Positions 55,026-64,000 of a stretch of 64,000 nt of DNA are shown here, one piece after another. Source of the stretch: G965216255 sp965216255. Lineage in GTDB: Bacteria; Bacteroidota; Rhodothermia; Rhodothermales; Bin80. The notes under the pieces were generated by a model that saw only the letters and a list, made by a program, of their open reading frames with translations, made no database searches and was not told the origin of the DNA. The position numbers were made by a program, and so were the translations under genes. Numbering within the stretch: position 1 is the first letter of the stretch; the number at the start of each line of letters is the position of its first letter. Location of the stretch: assembly GCA_965216255.1 (NCBI GenBank), contig OZ244148.1:1364001-1428000 (forward strand). Direction: 5' to 3'.

Positions 55026-58000
55026 TTACCACCGAAGTGTGCTATGCACACTCGTACCGTAAGATACTGGATGGAATGGCATGACACTCTCCATGGCCAG
55101 ACCCGAAACCGAAAGACTGAGTCCGTTGCGCATTCTAACATCATAGCCAAGGCGGTAGTCCTTTCCGCGCTCGCGCACGCTCACGGCCAAAACAGGCCTT
55201 ACCACGCCACTGCCAATCGTCAATGGCATCCCGTAACTAAACTCCAATTCTATCTGCTTTTCACCCATCGTGCCACGGGCCGCATTGACTACAGAATCGT
55301 GGCGCCACATGGTCTGTACACCTCCATACCGCACCGGCCCCCATATCGGGCGAAGCTCGGCAGTCGGACCCAAGCCCCCCCGATTCCCGTAACGCACCGA
55401 TCCCGCCACCCCCCACGTGGTAAAATCTTCCACAGCATGCATCACGAGGGCTCGCGACCTGATTTCCATCTGCAGCCGACTTCGCGGAGGAGAATACCTC
55501 AGTCCTCCTCCGACCTCGACTCCAAGCCCCGTCTCGGCGTCCCCACCGTCTCCTCGTAGCCCTGCCTCTAGGTAGGAACGCACACTCCTGTTGAACCTTA
55601 GGCTGCCTTCGAGGCCAATCCGCAATCGGTTTGTAAAAAGCTCCGATCTGCCGTCTGCTTGGACACGTGCGACAAAGGCATCAGCCTCGTAAGAAAGGCG
55701 GGCTCTCCTTCCACCGGCTAGCCTTCCATTCGCCCCAATTGCTGCCAAGCGCGAATTGAACTTCGCATCAAGACGCTCCACAGAGACTACCTCCACCGAA
55801 CCGCGCCCCAAGCCGACCACCGCCCACAATTGCGAGTCCTTCCCCAAACCAAATGCCGCGTACGGATACACACCCGTCAGTATGGAGCCTACCTCACCTT
55901 CCTCCACATGCACGTCAAAATTGCCCGAGCCTTGACTACGGGAAACGAGAAAACCCGCCAGCAAGCCGCTTCTCCACTCGTAGTCCGCGCCTGCTGTCCC
56001 GGTTGCTACGCCAGATTGTAAGGACAGCGCCCCTTCCCGTCCGGTTAGATAGCTATATGCTCCCCTGCCCCACAGGCTACCACCGGCCCTTGTATCCATG
56101 CCCAATGCGAGGCCACATCCCGAGAGAACTTGCCCTGGCGACGGGTCCCACGAAGGATTAACGTACCGAATATTGAACAAGCCCTGGTGCGCAATGGGTA
56201 GGCAGACTGGGTCCGCCCCCTGCCAACCTACCCTATCGCTAATCGCCTGCACTACATGCCCGGCTACCGTCCGTGAAAATCGCGTTAAATACGCATTCAG
56301 CAGTCCCTCCTCCACATCCTCCTCCTCCACAATAGTCGCTACTGCTACCGCCCGCTCCAGACGTGCATGATCTGCGGAGGCGAGAGCAAGCGAAAACGTT
56401 TCCATTCTCCAATCCCGGCCGTCGTTTAGCAGCCTGACTCTGACAACTCGTTCCAATTCTCCTGGAGCAAACACAATTTTCCCGGAGGAGGCAATGTAAT
56501 CAAAGTCAGCAATGGCCGTGCCGTCTACTGTCCGGTAAATAACCGTCACCACATGCTTGGTCGGCACAGACAACCTAACCGTAAAAAGTGCCTCTCCCTC
56601 GCTTTCCGAAGCAGTGATGTCATCAATGCGAAGTGCCGGCACCCCTTCGTCGTCAACAATGTAACCTATTCCCGTACCTTGTCCAATCTCCGCATTCACT
56701 GCACGAGAGAGAGAAACCAGGAAGGTCTCTTCCTCCTCATTCAGTACATCGTCCTCAATTCGGATCGCCACTACCCCCTTTGTGCTACCTGGCTCAAAAA
56801 CCGCGATACCCTGCGAAGCCCTGTAGTCTAGGCTGGCTACTGCCGAAACGTCAGACGTCGCAAAGTAAGCGGCCACCGCCACTTCACTTTGCCGATTCAG
56901 CCGCAGTGGAAGATGCACCAGTCCGGCATTTTCCGAGACGCGCGCGTCGTAGATGCTCACCGTAAGCGGCTCGTCATCATCCGTTATGGTACCACGTCCC
57001 ACGTTATCCGCTATTTCCGCATAGATCGCGTCGCTCAACGTCACTAGAAACGCCTCGTCTGGCTCATCCATTTCGTCCATCAGCACGGGAATAGAGATCG
57101 ACCCTTGAACTTCTCCAGGATCGAAGACAAGTGATCCACTCATCGCCACATAGTCGTCACCGGCCATTGCCGTCTCATCAGACGTCGCAAATTGCACGCT
57201 TACCCTGTTAGGACTCTGCCCACTCAAGGTTACCGTGAAGGTAGCATTCTCCACGCTTTCGGGTACCGTCACATCATCAATGCGAAGCAAGAGCTCTGCA
57301 TCTTCATCAATTATGGTGCCCAGACCCGTAGCATCTGCGATCCTGGCGTTCTGTGCTACGGTAAGAACAAGCGTAAATGTTTCGGAGTTTTCTGGCTCCT
57401 CATCGTCCAATATGGCAATGGCTATTGTCCGGCTCAATTCACCTGCCGGAATGACAACTTTCCCAGCTTGCTCCTCGTAATCCGATCCAGCCGTCGCGGT
57501 GCCGTCCATAGTTACATACGCTACCGAGATATCTTGAGCGGTATTCCATCTGTCCAGGTTTACGCTGAATATTGCAACGCCCTCGTTCTCCGCTACCACC
57601 ACGTCACCAACGCTCAGAAGGAACTCGTCATCATTCTCGATCGTGCCTACAGCTTTATCGTCATCAATGACAGCATTGGTTGGATTGCTCAGTATTACCG
57701 TGAACGTCTCGTCTACTTCAGACAAATTGTCGTCTATTAGCGACACACGGATTTCCCGCTTGAGTTCACCGGCTGGAATTGCAAGTTGGGCCGCCACCCG
57801 AACATAATCCTCTCCTGCAACCGCAGTGCCATCCACGGTTGTGTATTGCACCGTAATTGGCAGACTAGACGGTACATCCAAGGCCACCGTAAACGTGATA
57901 TGAGCAGCTCCTTCCTCCTCAATAGCATCAGCGATACTAAGCCTTGGGAAGTCATTGTCTTCAATGGTAATCGTCGCAGAAGTACGGCTTCCAGGCTCTC

Positions 58001-59765
58001 CATTAATGATATTCCTTATAAAGACAAAAAATATTTCGGGTTGCTCTATTGCGACATCGTCCAATATCGGTATCCGTATCAGCTCTTCATCTGCACCGGT
58101 GAGTATACTGACTTGGGCAGACCTATACACATAGTCTTCATTCGCCACAGCCGTCCCATCCTCCGTGCTGTATTCCACGATCACGTCCTTGTCCACCGGA
58201 CGATTTAGCACAACACGCACCGCGGCCGACCGTACGTCCTCTGGAACGACCAGATCCTGGATAGACACTGTTGCCACCCCACCCTCCTCAATAATCCTTA
58301 CCTCCAGTTCCGCACTCACACCACTGTAGTTGCTACCGCTGGCCGTGTGTAACAAGATCACCCTATCATTGACCGTATCCATATCCTCACCCGCATTAAC
58401 CGTAACCGTCTGATTCACTCCCCAATTGGAATTCGTAAACGTCACACTACTCCGCGACAATGAAATATCCGTACCCTCATGCCCTGCAATTGTTACCGTG
58501 ACATCGGCTGTCGGTTCGGAGGCCAAGCGCATTTCGTAACTGTTCGCCCCTCCCTCCGTAACGTGCACAATCCTAGGCACGACAAGCCCCACTTCGCCCT
58601 CCAGGCAATTCGGTCCATTAACATCGTCCAGCTCTCTTAGCCACATCTGGAATTCATCGTCTATCGGTGCGCACAATTCGTGCTCCTCCCCCCCTTGAAA
58701 ATACAGGTTCCTTAGCCCGGGTAGCTGGGAGAACCACAAAGGAAGTTCACCCTTAAGCCAATTGTCATTTAGCCACAAACCCTGCAGGATTCTAGAGCCA
58801 TGCTCAATTGTCACATTAGCAGGAAGCACGCCAGTCAAACGATTGTGGCCTATTCTCACATTCTCAATCTGGTTAAACCGTGATATCAACTCAGGCCGGA
58901 TCTCACCCGAGAGCATATTATTATCGAGTCGAAGTTCGAACATTCCACCGGGATTCGTAATTTCAGTCGGAATCTCACCAGATAACCGATTATGATCGAG
59001 ACGCACAAACGCTACCTCCGTCATATCACCAAGCGTTTTGGGAATTGCGCCACTAAATAAATTATAATGCAAATATAAGTCCTCTAACTTGATTAACCTT
59101 CCCAATTCTGCCGGCAGCTCGCCAGACAATTGATTGTTATTCAATCGTAGGCCACGAAGCTCGGTTGCATTACCTAACGCTGCAGGAATCTCGCCAGTTA
59201 ACTGATTGTCATCAAGGTGGAGTTCCGAAAGTTTTGTCAAGTTACCCAGCCACACTGGAATTTCTCCTGCCACGTTGGTTTGACCTAGCTTAATTGAATT
59301 CAATTCGTTCAACTGTTCTATCCACCCAGGAAACTGATACGTTGTAAGATCTCTGTTTCCTTCCAGGTTCAGTTCCTTCAACAACGTTATCTCTTGAATC
59401 TCATTAGGAATAACACCCGATAGACTATTCTGAGCCAATTCCAGAAATTCAAGTCGTGTTAGCTTTCCTAATTCCGTGGGTAGTTCTCCATCCAGATTAT
59501 TTCCCTTCAGGTCAAGGCGTCTAACACGACAGCCCATATTATCTATTTCAACGCCGAGCAAATCATCAAGGTCACTAGGAGTCTGCACACCTAACAAATT
59601 CCATTTCTCCGTCCAGCCTTCGCCATTCGTAGCGTCATAAAGGGCTTGCAGCGCTGTGACATCGTCCTCAAATCCCCCGGAATTGCATTGTCCCTGTAAC
59701 TTAGAAACTATTCCGAAGCTGAGGCTGAAGAGCATCATCCCGAATACACGTTGGCTCGTCATCAC
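55026..59765 (-). CDS. LRR / Calx-beta surface protein with C-terminal beta-barrel
   Basis: The protein has 1579 residues. A signal peptide (MMTSQRVFGMMLFSLSFGIV) is followed by about eleven plant-type leucine-rich repeats (about 65-370; LxGEIPxxLGNxTxLxxLxLxxN). An Ig-like module lies at about 395-495, with LSRSSVTFTNSNWGVNQTVT. Six Calx-beta repeats span about 500-1120, most with DGTAxAxxDY and ending in an acidic ExDD loop. The last 380 residues form an outer-membrane barrel with YPYAAFGLGKDSQLWAVVGL and VEVGGGLRYSP, paralogous to the barrel at 47240-48414. It is probably a surface-exposed binding protein; the ligand is unknown. It lies 124 bases after the zincin gene on the same strand. 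It lacks a type IX sorting domain, unlike its two neighbours. Confidence 0.85.
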   Translation of the reverse strand: MMTSQRVFGMMLFSLSFGIVSKLQGQCNSGGFEDDVTALQALYDATNGEGWTEKWNLLGVQTPSDLDDLLGVEIDNMGCRVRRLDLKGNNLDGELPTELGKLTRLEFLELAQNSLSGVIPNEIQEITLLKELNLEGNRDLTTYQFPGWIEQLNELNSIKLGQTNVAGEIPVWLGNLTKLSELHLDDNQLTGEIPAALGNATELRGLRLNNNQLSGELPAELGRLIKLEDLYLHYNLFSGAIPKTLGDMTEVAFVRLDHNRLSGEIPTEITNPGGMFELRLDNNMLSGEIRPELISRFNQIENVRIGHNRLTGVLPANVTIEHGSRILQGLWLNDNWLKGELPLWFSQLPGLRNLYFQGGEEHELCAPIDDEFQMWLRELDDVNGPNCLEGEVGLVVPRIVHVTEGGANSYEMRLASEPTADVTVTIAGHEGTDISLSRSSVTFTNSNWGVNQTVTVNAGEDMDTVNDRVILLHTASGSNYSGVSAELEVRIIEEGGVATVSIQDLVVPEDVRSAAVRVVLNRPVDKDVIVEYSTEDGTAVANEDYVYRSAQVSILTGADEELIRIPILDDVAIEQPEIFFVFIRNIINGEPGSRTSATITIEDNDFPRLSIADAIEEEGAAHITFTVALDVPSSLPITVQYTTVDGTAVAGEDYVRVAAQLAIPAGELKREIRVSLIDDNLSEVDETFTVILSNPTNAVIDDDKAVGTIENDDEFLLSVGDVVVAENEGVAIFSVNLDRWNTAQDISVAYVTMDGTATAGSDYEEQAGKVVIPAGELSRTIAIAILDDEEPENSETFTLVLTVAQNARIADATGLGTIIDEDAELLLRIDDVTVPESVENATFTVTLSGQSPNRVSVQFATSDETAMAGDDYVAMSGSLVFDPGEVQGSISIPVLMDEMDEPDEAFLVTLSDAIYAEIADNVGRGTITDDDEPLTVSIYDARVSENAGLVHLPLRLNRQSEVAVAAYFATSDVSAVASLDYRASQGIAVFEPGSTKGVVAIRIEDDVLNEEEETFLVSLSRAVNAEIGQGTGIGYIVDDEGVPALRIDDITASESEGEALFTVRLSVPTKHVVTVIYRTVDGTAIADFDYIASSGKIVFAPGELERVVRVRLLNDGRDWRMETFSLALASADHARLERAVAVATIVEEEDVEEGLLNAYLTRFSRTVAGHVVQAISDRVGWQGADPVCLPIAHQGLFNIRYVNPSWDPSPGQVLSGCGLALGMDTRAGGSLWGRGAYSYLTGREGALSLQSGVATGTAGADYEWRSGLLAGFLVSRSQGSGNFDVHVEEGEVGSILTGVYPYAAFGLGKDSQLWAVVGLGRGSVEVVSVERLDAKFNSRLAAIGANGRLAGGRRARLSYEADAFVARVQADGRSELFTNRLRIGLEGSLRFNRSVRSYLEAGLRGDGGDAETGLGVEVGGGLRYSPPRSRLQMEIRSRALVMHAVEDFTTWGVAGSVRYGNRGGLGPTAELRPIWGPVRYGGVQTMWRHDSVVNAARGTMGEKQIELEFSYGMPLTIGSGVVRPVLAVSVRERGKDYRLGYDVRMRNGLSLSVSGLAMESVMPFHPVSYGTSVHSTLRW

Positions 59766-59889
59766 CTAGTAATACAAGTGGTATGCTCGCAAAGCCCGCC
59801 TGGGAATTCCCGTAGTGTAAGATACTAGATGCGCCATGCCTCCAGGCAGTCATGTGCCATTGGAAGTGAGCAGGAATAGTAGGCGTCAC

Positions 59890-62286
59890 CTATTTTAGCA
59901 ACACCATCTTCATCCTGGTGAGATCCTCACCATTCTCCAGCGAGTATGTATATACGCCACTCGGCCATTTCTCCCCATTTACGGTCACACTATGAAGCCC
60001 CGGGGCCCGTAGGCCGTTCACCAATTCGACCACCTCCCTTCCTATCAGATCATGAATGGCGAGTCTTACCTGGCCGGCGATCCCAATATGATAAGAAATC
60101 GTCGTCGTGGGATTAAACGGATTGGGGTAATTCTGGAATAGCGAAAAGCGCTGCGGACTTTCCACTGCGGGCTTGGAAGACGTAGTACCATGAATAAAAA
60201 ACCTGACTCTAGTAGGAATCACCGTGCCCCTAAGCGGAAAAATAGCTGGCCCGAGATGGTCAAATTGTATATCCCACAGCGCTTCCCACACTCCCTCACT
60301 GAACACAAAGGAAACGTCTCCAGACGAGGACCTCGAAGGGCCCATAACCACGAAATTTGCATCGCTACCAGATTCCCCGATTCCGATATACAGGGTGTCT
60401 GGCAGTGGATCAAGCTCAGCCACATATGGCGACATGTCTATTTCCATGTGTTCCAGAATGGTCGACGTGGTGCGCTTGTACTCTCTGGAATCGGCAATCG
60501 GTTTTTCAAACAATACCTGACCGGGCCCATTCCTGGCTCCAGCCTGTGCCCAAACATGGAGAGTGAAGTCCCGAGGTTCATTAACGGCTGGCTGGTCAGC
60601 AAACTGGCTGATGTAATAATGCCCTAGCCAAATGCGATCAATTTCGGTACGGCCACTTGCGGTCCTGGGTGTCACAAACCTGGTAGCGTGCATTCCAGCC
60701 CCGTCAGCCAGAGAAAAAAACAGGTCACTACCGGCTACTTGGCCTGAATCATAAACTACATCCAGCGTATGGTCGTCTTGTTGGGAACCCCATGAAGCGG
60801 CAACGTCAATACTCCCTCTGCCCATTTCTGGGTTAGTGTTTACAATAACTAAAATGACACGACCATAGTAGCCTTCGAACGTTTGTGCAACGCCATCGCT
60901 GTCAAGCATCACACTACGGTCGAGTGACCCGTCCTCACCAAACAAGAAAACATCAGCACGAATATTGCGCGAACTTGGTCTCTGCCTGTCGTCACCAACT
61001 GTCAAAGTAAAGTTCGCGACTGAGTTCCACTGCCGATAAACCACAGCCCCTTCCTCTAGAATTACTCGCTCCAATGGGGATTCCAGTATATACTCTCCAT
61101 CGACTATAGCACCAGGTGTTGCCTTAAGTCTACTATGTTCCGGCGAACTATATCCGTAGAGAGGATCCAGGCGATGATCGTTGAGGACGTTTGCCACATG
61201 GAAGTCAAATATCAGGTCTTCCAGCTCAACATCTCCATCTATTTCTCTCAATGCATCCCTCAGGCCTTGTGACCCATTAAATGGGGACCGCGTAATTTCA
61301 CCAGGTCCAAGCTTACCAAATCGATCGGCGATGTAACTGATGAAGAGCAGGCCACGCTGGCGGTCAAAGCTCCAATCGGTTGGGTCATACTTGAATAGTG
61401 GAACTTGGTAACCGTCTGGATCTCGAAGGTATCGAATACTGCGCCCATAATACCCCAACGCCAGTTCCGCCCATTCCGACAAACCCTCATTCACAAAAGT
61501 CAGTTCCTCTGTGTCATAATTCATCATAATCAGATGCTGGTACTCGTGTGTGGCAATCTGCTTGATTCCAGGAATCCCAATCTGGCGCAGTGTCGGATAA
61601 ATATCCAGATACAGAATATCCGCAAGGTTCCCGGTAGAACTAAGATCGTAGGCCGTCACAAATCCACCTACATAACTTGTCGTTTGTGTTTCACCATACC
61701 CGTCACGAATATCCATCACCAAGACATCCGTGATGCCGTCTCCATCCACGTCTGGGGGTTCCCCGAATATAGCTTCATCATTCTCAATGATTCCTGCAAG
61801 TGGATTGAACGATCGGACCGGTGTTCGCCGCCCCAAGCCAATTGCAAGTGAATCCACAATCTCTTGGGTAATGTTTCCGCTTTCCATTTCAGCAATCTCT
61901 GCCCATATCTGAAATCTTGAAGGACTATCCTGATCAATTGATACAAGTTTGAAATCAATCCGCTCGAACTGACCCGTCTCAAGATTGAAAACCTTGAACG
62001 TATGCATGTCTCCCATTTTTCGCGAGGACTTTCGATCTGTGGGAAATAGTCCCTCGCGCTTGCGCACATGAAATTCCCTTAATGCAACCACCGATTCGGG
62101 CAACATGGCCAGCGAATCCGTGACGTGCCGCAAGACTGGCCTATCTGTTGTTGTAGTGGACACCAGCTGCATTTGCCTCACCTCCTGCCCACGCAAGGTC
62201 AAAGGCAAGGAGAACCCCAGTAAAACTACAAGTGGTAGCACGTAGCCACTGTGTGGGTGACGCGTTCGCAAGCCGTTCATGTCCAT
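59890..62286 (-). CDS. Secreted HExxH zinc peptidase-like protein with type IX sorting domain
   Basis: The protein has 798 residues. The N-terminal signal segment is YVLPLVVLLGFSLPLTLRGQ. His247-Glu-Tyr-Gln-His251 is the zincin motif, followed by FVNEGLSEWAELALGYYG, in which a Glu may be the third zinc ligand. A nearby acidic loop (DVDGDGITDVLVMDIRDG) looks Ca2+-binding. The C-terminal 85 residues (YPNPFNPTTTISYHI, LIGREVVELVNG, WPSGVYTYSLENG) form a Por/type IX secretion sorting domain. It is probably cleaved and attached to the cell surface or released. The peptidase family is uncertain; M6-like or another gluzincin. It sits between two LRR genes on the same strand. Confidence 0.82.
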   Translation of the reverse strand: MDMNGLRTRHPHSGYVLPLVVLLGFSLPLTLRGQEVRQMQLVSTTTTDRPVLRHVTDSLAMLPESVVALREFHVRKREGLFPTDRKSSRKMGDMHTFKVFNLETGQFERIDFKLVSIDQDSPSRFQIWAEIAEMESGNITQEIVDSLAIGLGRRTPVRSFNPLAGIIENDEAIFGEPPDVDGDGITDVLVMDIRDGYGETQTTSYVGGFVTAYDLSSTGNLADILYLDIYPTLRQIGIPGIKQIATHEYQHLIMMNYDTEELTFVNEGLSEWAELALGYYGRSIRYLRDPDGYQVPLFKYDPTDWSFDRQRGLLFISYIADRFGKLGPGEITRSPFNGSQGLRDALREIDGDVELEDLIFDFHVANVLNDHRLDPLYGYSSPEHSRLKATPGAIVDGEYILESPLERVILEEGAVVYRQWNSVANFTLTVGDDRQRPSSRNIRADVFLFGEDGSLDRSVMLDSDGVAQTFEGYYGRVILVIVNTNPEMGRGSIDVAASWGSQQDDHTLDVVYDSGQVAGSDLFFSLADGAGMHATRFVTPRTASGRTEIDRIWLGHYYISQFADQPAVNEPRDFTLHVWAQAGARNGPGQVLFEKPIADSREYKRTTSTILEHMEIDMSPYVAELDPLPDTLYIGIGESGSDANFVVMGPSRSSSGDVSFVFSEGVWEALWDIQFDHLGPAIFPLRGTVIPTRVRFFIHGTTSSKPAVESPQRFSLFQNYPNPFNPTTTISYHIGIAGQVRLAIHDLIGREVVELVNGLRAPGLHSVTVNGEKWPSGVYTYSLENGEDLTRMKMVLLK

Positions 62287-62607
62287 GGTTGCTCGAATCG
62301 CGAAGTAACGTAGCCAACTGGATCCCTGCCACGATGACCGGAATTCGGCCCGAGGTGTACACTCCTCAGGAGCTCATCAAAGGCTTTCTCAATCACTGGC
62401 CGGAAATGCAACGACTTGCATACTATCTGAACGCACCGAGCTGCACTCCAATCTCGATGCGAAAGTGATCCCATCTCCATCGTACCCCCCCTCCACAAAA
62501 CCCGCACAGAGAACAATCCTCCTGATGGCTTCAATTCACATCCCGAAATATCGTTCATGCACACCCAATTCTTATACTCCGAACCGTGAACAAGAATAGA
62601 AGGCACA
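62287..62607. other. Gap between LRR and zincin genes
   Basis: About 320 bases on the leftward side of the zincin start; it should contain its promoter. No gene, hairpin or repeat is supported. Confidence 0.4.
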
Positions 62608-64000
62608 TCACTTGGCGAAAATCATATGACCCGTCAGTATCCGCTGCACCTCGGGCATACGCGCCAGCATTCGATACAAATACACACCTGGTGACATTTG
62701 CTCAAATCCGCCAACTGTCAAGCTCAATCCAATTCCAGGCTCGAATACCCTCGGCTGCGACGAGTAAACTTGCCTCCCAAGCAAATCGAATACCTCAAGT
62801 GACACAACTGCCGCCAGCGGCAGATCGAATTCAACTTCGGTATCGACTTCGAATGGATTCGGGAAATTGCCGGTCAGACGAAAGTCCTCAGGTAGACCCT
62901 CCGAACGCGCTACACCCGTGTAGGGAATTACCTCAATTGCAAACGTCGACTCCACCGCAGCACCGACAGCATCTTCGGCCTTGTAGACATAGATTGTCCT
63001 TTCAGTAGCCTCCGTGGGAGTTCCGCTTAGGATCCGGGTTACCGCATCGAATTCCAGATCTGCTGGCAAAGTCGGAGAAAGAGTGTACACGTACGGAACA
63101 ACCCCGCCATCTGCTTCAGGGAACCTTAGGTCTGCAATGGCCTCCCCAGCGGTATAGATTTGATCATCGATTCCGCTCATGAACAATAACCCAGCACCAC
63201 AATTTAGCCCTCGCACTTCGTCAGGAATTGTTTGTAGCCAACCCTGAAACAGATCATCGGTCGGTGCGCAAAGTTCTTGGCCGTTAAACCAGAGATAGAC
63301 CAAGTTCGGCGCATAAATCAGCGACTCCGGAAGTTCACCTGTCAACATATTGTGATCCAAAAACAGGCCAGACAACCCGGACAGGTTAGCAAACATGTCC
63401 GGCACCGTCCCTGTCAATTGATTCCGACTGAGGCTTATCGCATACATAGACGCTATATCACCTATTTCTTCCGGGATCTCCCCCGTAAGATTATTGCCTT
63501 CAAGCCACAATCCTTCAAGTCTACCAAAGCTAGCAAATAACTCAGGAGGAATTGGCCCGGTTAAATTGTTCCTGGCCAAGTGTATCAAGAATGTACGCGT
63601 CATGTTTCCAAGTTCAATCGGAATTTCTCCAGACAATTCATTCCCTCTAAGATCTAGAAATTCCATCAGTGTTAGGTTGCCTAATTCCTTCGGAATCTCA
63701 CCGCTCAGCTGGTTATCATTCAGATAGAGATCTTGCAGTACCCTCAAATTGCCTAATTCCTTCGGAATCGGCCCCGACAAATTGTTTTCGCCAAGCCAAA
63801 TTCCGGAAAGGGATACCGCATTCCCCAGTTCCGGCGGAATAGGACCGGAGAAGTGATTATCTGCCATTTTCAGAAATTGAATCGACGCCTTGCTTAATTC
63901 TTTAGGCAATTCACCCGACATGTCGTTACCCTCGACCCATATTTGCTGCAACCTTGACATATCTCCGATCCAAGCTGGCAACTCACCTCTCAGATTCGTT
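62608..64000 (-). CDS. LRR surface protein with type IX sorting domain (5' end outside window)
   Basis: The frame is open to the window edge (first residues TNLRGELPAWIGDMSRLQQI), so the start lies beyond 64000. At least 463 residues remain. There are eight or nine plant-type leucine-rich repeats with the consensus LSGxIPxELGNLxxLxxLxLxxN, and a capping segment with LCAPTDDLFQGWLQT. A putative-Ig domain follows (VVPYVYTLSPTLPADLEFD, RILSGTPTEA). The last 85 residues are a type IX sorting domain (GNFPNPFEVDTEVEFDLP, VFDLLGRQVY, SPGVYLYRML). It is likely surface-anchored and protein- or glycan-binding. It is closely similar in repeat style to the LRR part of the gene at 55026-59765. Confidence 0.88.
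   Translation of the reverse strand, partial: TNLRGELPAWIGDMSRLQQIWVEGNDMSGELPKELSKASIQFLKMADNHFSGPIPPELGNAVSLSGIWLGENNLSGPIPKELGNLRVLQDLYLNDNQLSGEIPKELGNLTLMEFLDLRGNELSGEIPIELGNMTRTFLIHLARNNLTGPIPPELFASFGRLEGLWLEGNNLTGEIPEEIGDIASMYAISLSRNQLTGTVPDMFANLSGLSGLFLDHNMLTGELPESLIYAPNLVYLWFNGQELCAPTDDLFQGWLQTIPDEVRGLNCGAGLLFMSGIDDQIYTAGEAIADLRFPEADGGVVPYVYTLSPTLPADLEFDAVTRILSGTPTEATERTIYVYKAEDAVGAAVESTFAIEVIPYTGVARSEGLPEDFRLTGNFPNPFEVDTEVEFDLPLAAVVSLEVFDLLGRQVYSSQPRVFEPGIGLSLTVGGFEQMSPGVYLYRMLARMPEVQRILTGHMIFAK

Noticed and set aside
1..64000. CRISPR arrays, tRNA and rRNA genes
   Set aside because: No regularly spaced direct repeats with unique spacers, and no recognisable tRNA cloverleaf or rRNA sequence was found by reading; a covariance search would be needed to exclude a tRNA fully.

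Overview
The window looks like a chromosomal segment of a Rhodothermota/Bacteroidota-type bacterium, probably marine or host-associated. This rests on two C-terminal Por-type (type IX secretion) sorting domains, a class III glutamine synthetase, a TonB-receptor remnant, LytS/LytTR-type signalling, separate SecD and SecF genes, and weak ribosome-binding sites with GC-rich core genes. The lineage is an inference. The density of decayed insertion sequences, and of giant Calx-beta and leucine-rich-repeat surface proteins, recalls symbiont genomes.

Layout. Positions 1-3746 hold the end of an aldo/keto reductase and a secreted PD40/metallohydrolase. Positions 3747-16254 form an accessory island. 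It opens with a three-level nest of insertion sequences: an IS1595-type element, split by an unassigned DDE element, split in turn by an IS1634/IS4-like element. Next comes a leftward four-gene operon: a Septu-type ATPase and HNH nuclease (PtuA, PtuB), an AdoMet-decarboxylase-like protein and a DUF3326 protein. Small orphan ORFs, an ISNCY remnant and a decayed gene follow.

Positions 16255-29093 are mostly core genes. recA, cinA, pyrE and pgsA run leftward, with a palindrome in front of recA. dnaK and tatD converge on overlapping stop codons. A LytS-like kinase and LytTR regulator follow, then a broken TonB receptor and a SAM hydroxide adenosyltransferase. Positions 29275-31692 hold a second copy of the DDE element. 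Its transposase frame is interrupted by a 660-nt group II intron without a full reverse transcriptase, and exact splicing would rejoin the frame in phase 0.

Positions 32139-39547 form a compact leftward run: sulfatase, secD, secF, a STAS protein, purA and an orphan sensor kinase. glnN follows on the other strand. Next to it is a 2178-residue protein of Ig-like and Calx-beta repeats ending in an outer-membrane beta-barrel. A rho-independent terminator and an iodotyrosine-deiodinase-like flavoprotein come after it.

Positions 49441-55020 are a second accessory patch. It has two IS110 transposases, each preceded by a related non-coding stretch that is a bridge-RNA candidate. It also has IS66 and other IS fragments, a UDG-fold-like orphan gene and a repeat shared with the first island. 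Positions 55026-64000 encode surface proteins leftward: an LRR/Calx-beta/barrel protein, an HExxH zincin with a sorting domain, and an LRR protein with a sorting domain that runs off the window. No tRNA, rRNA or CRISPR array was seen.
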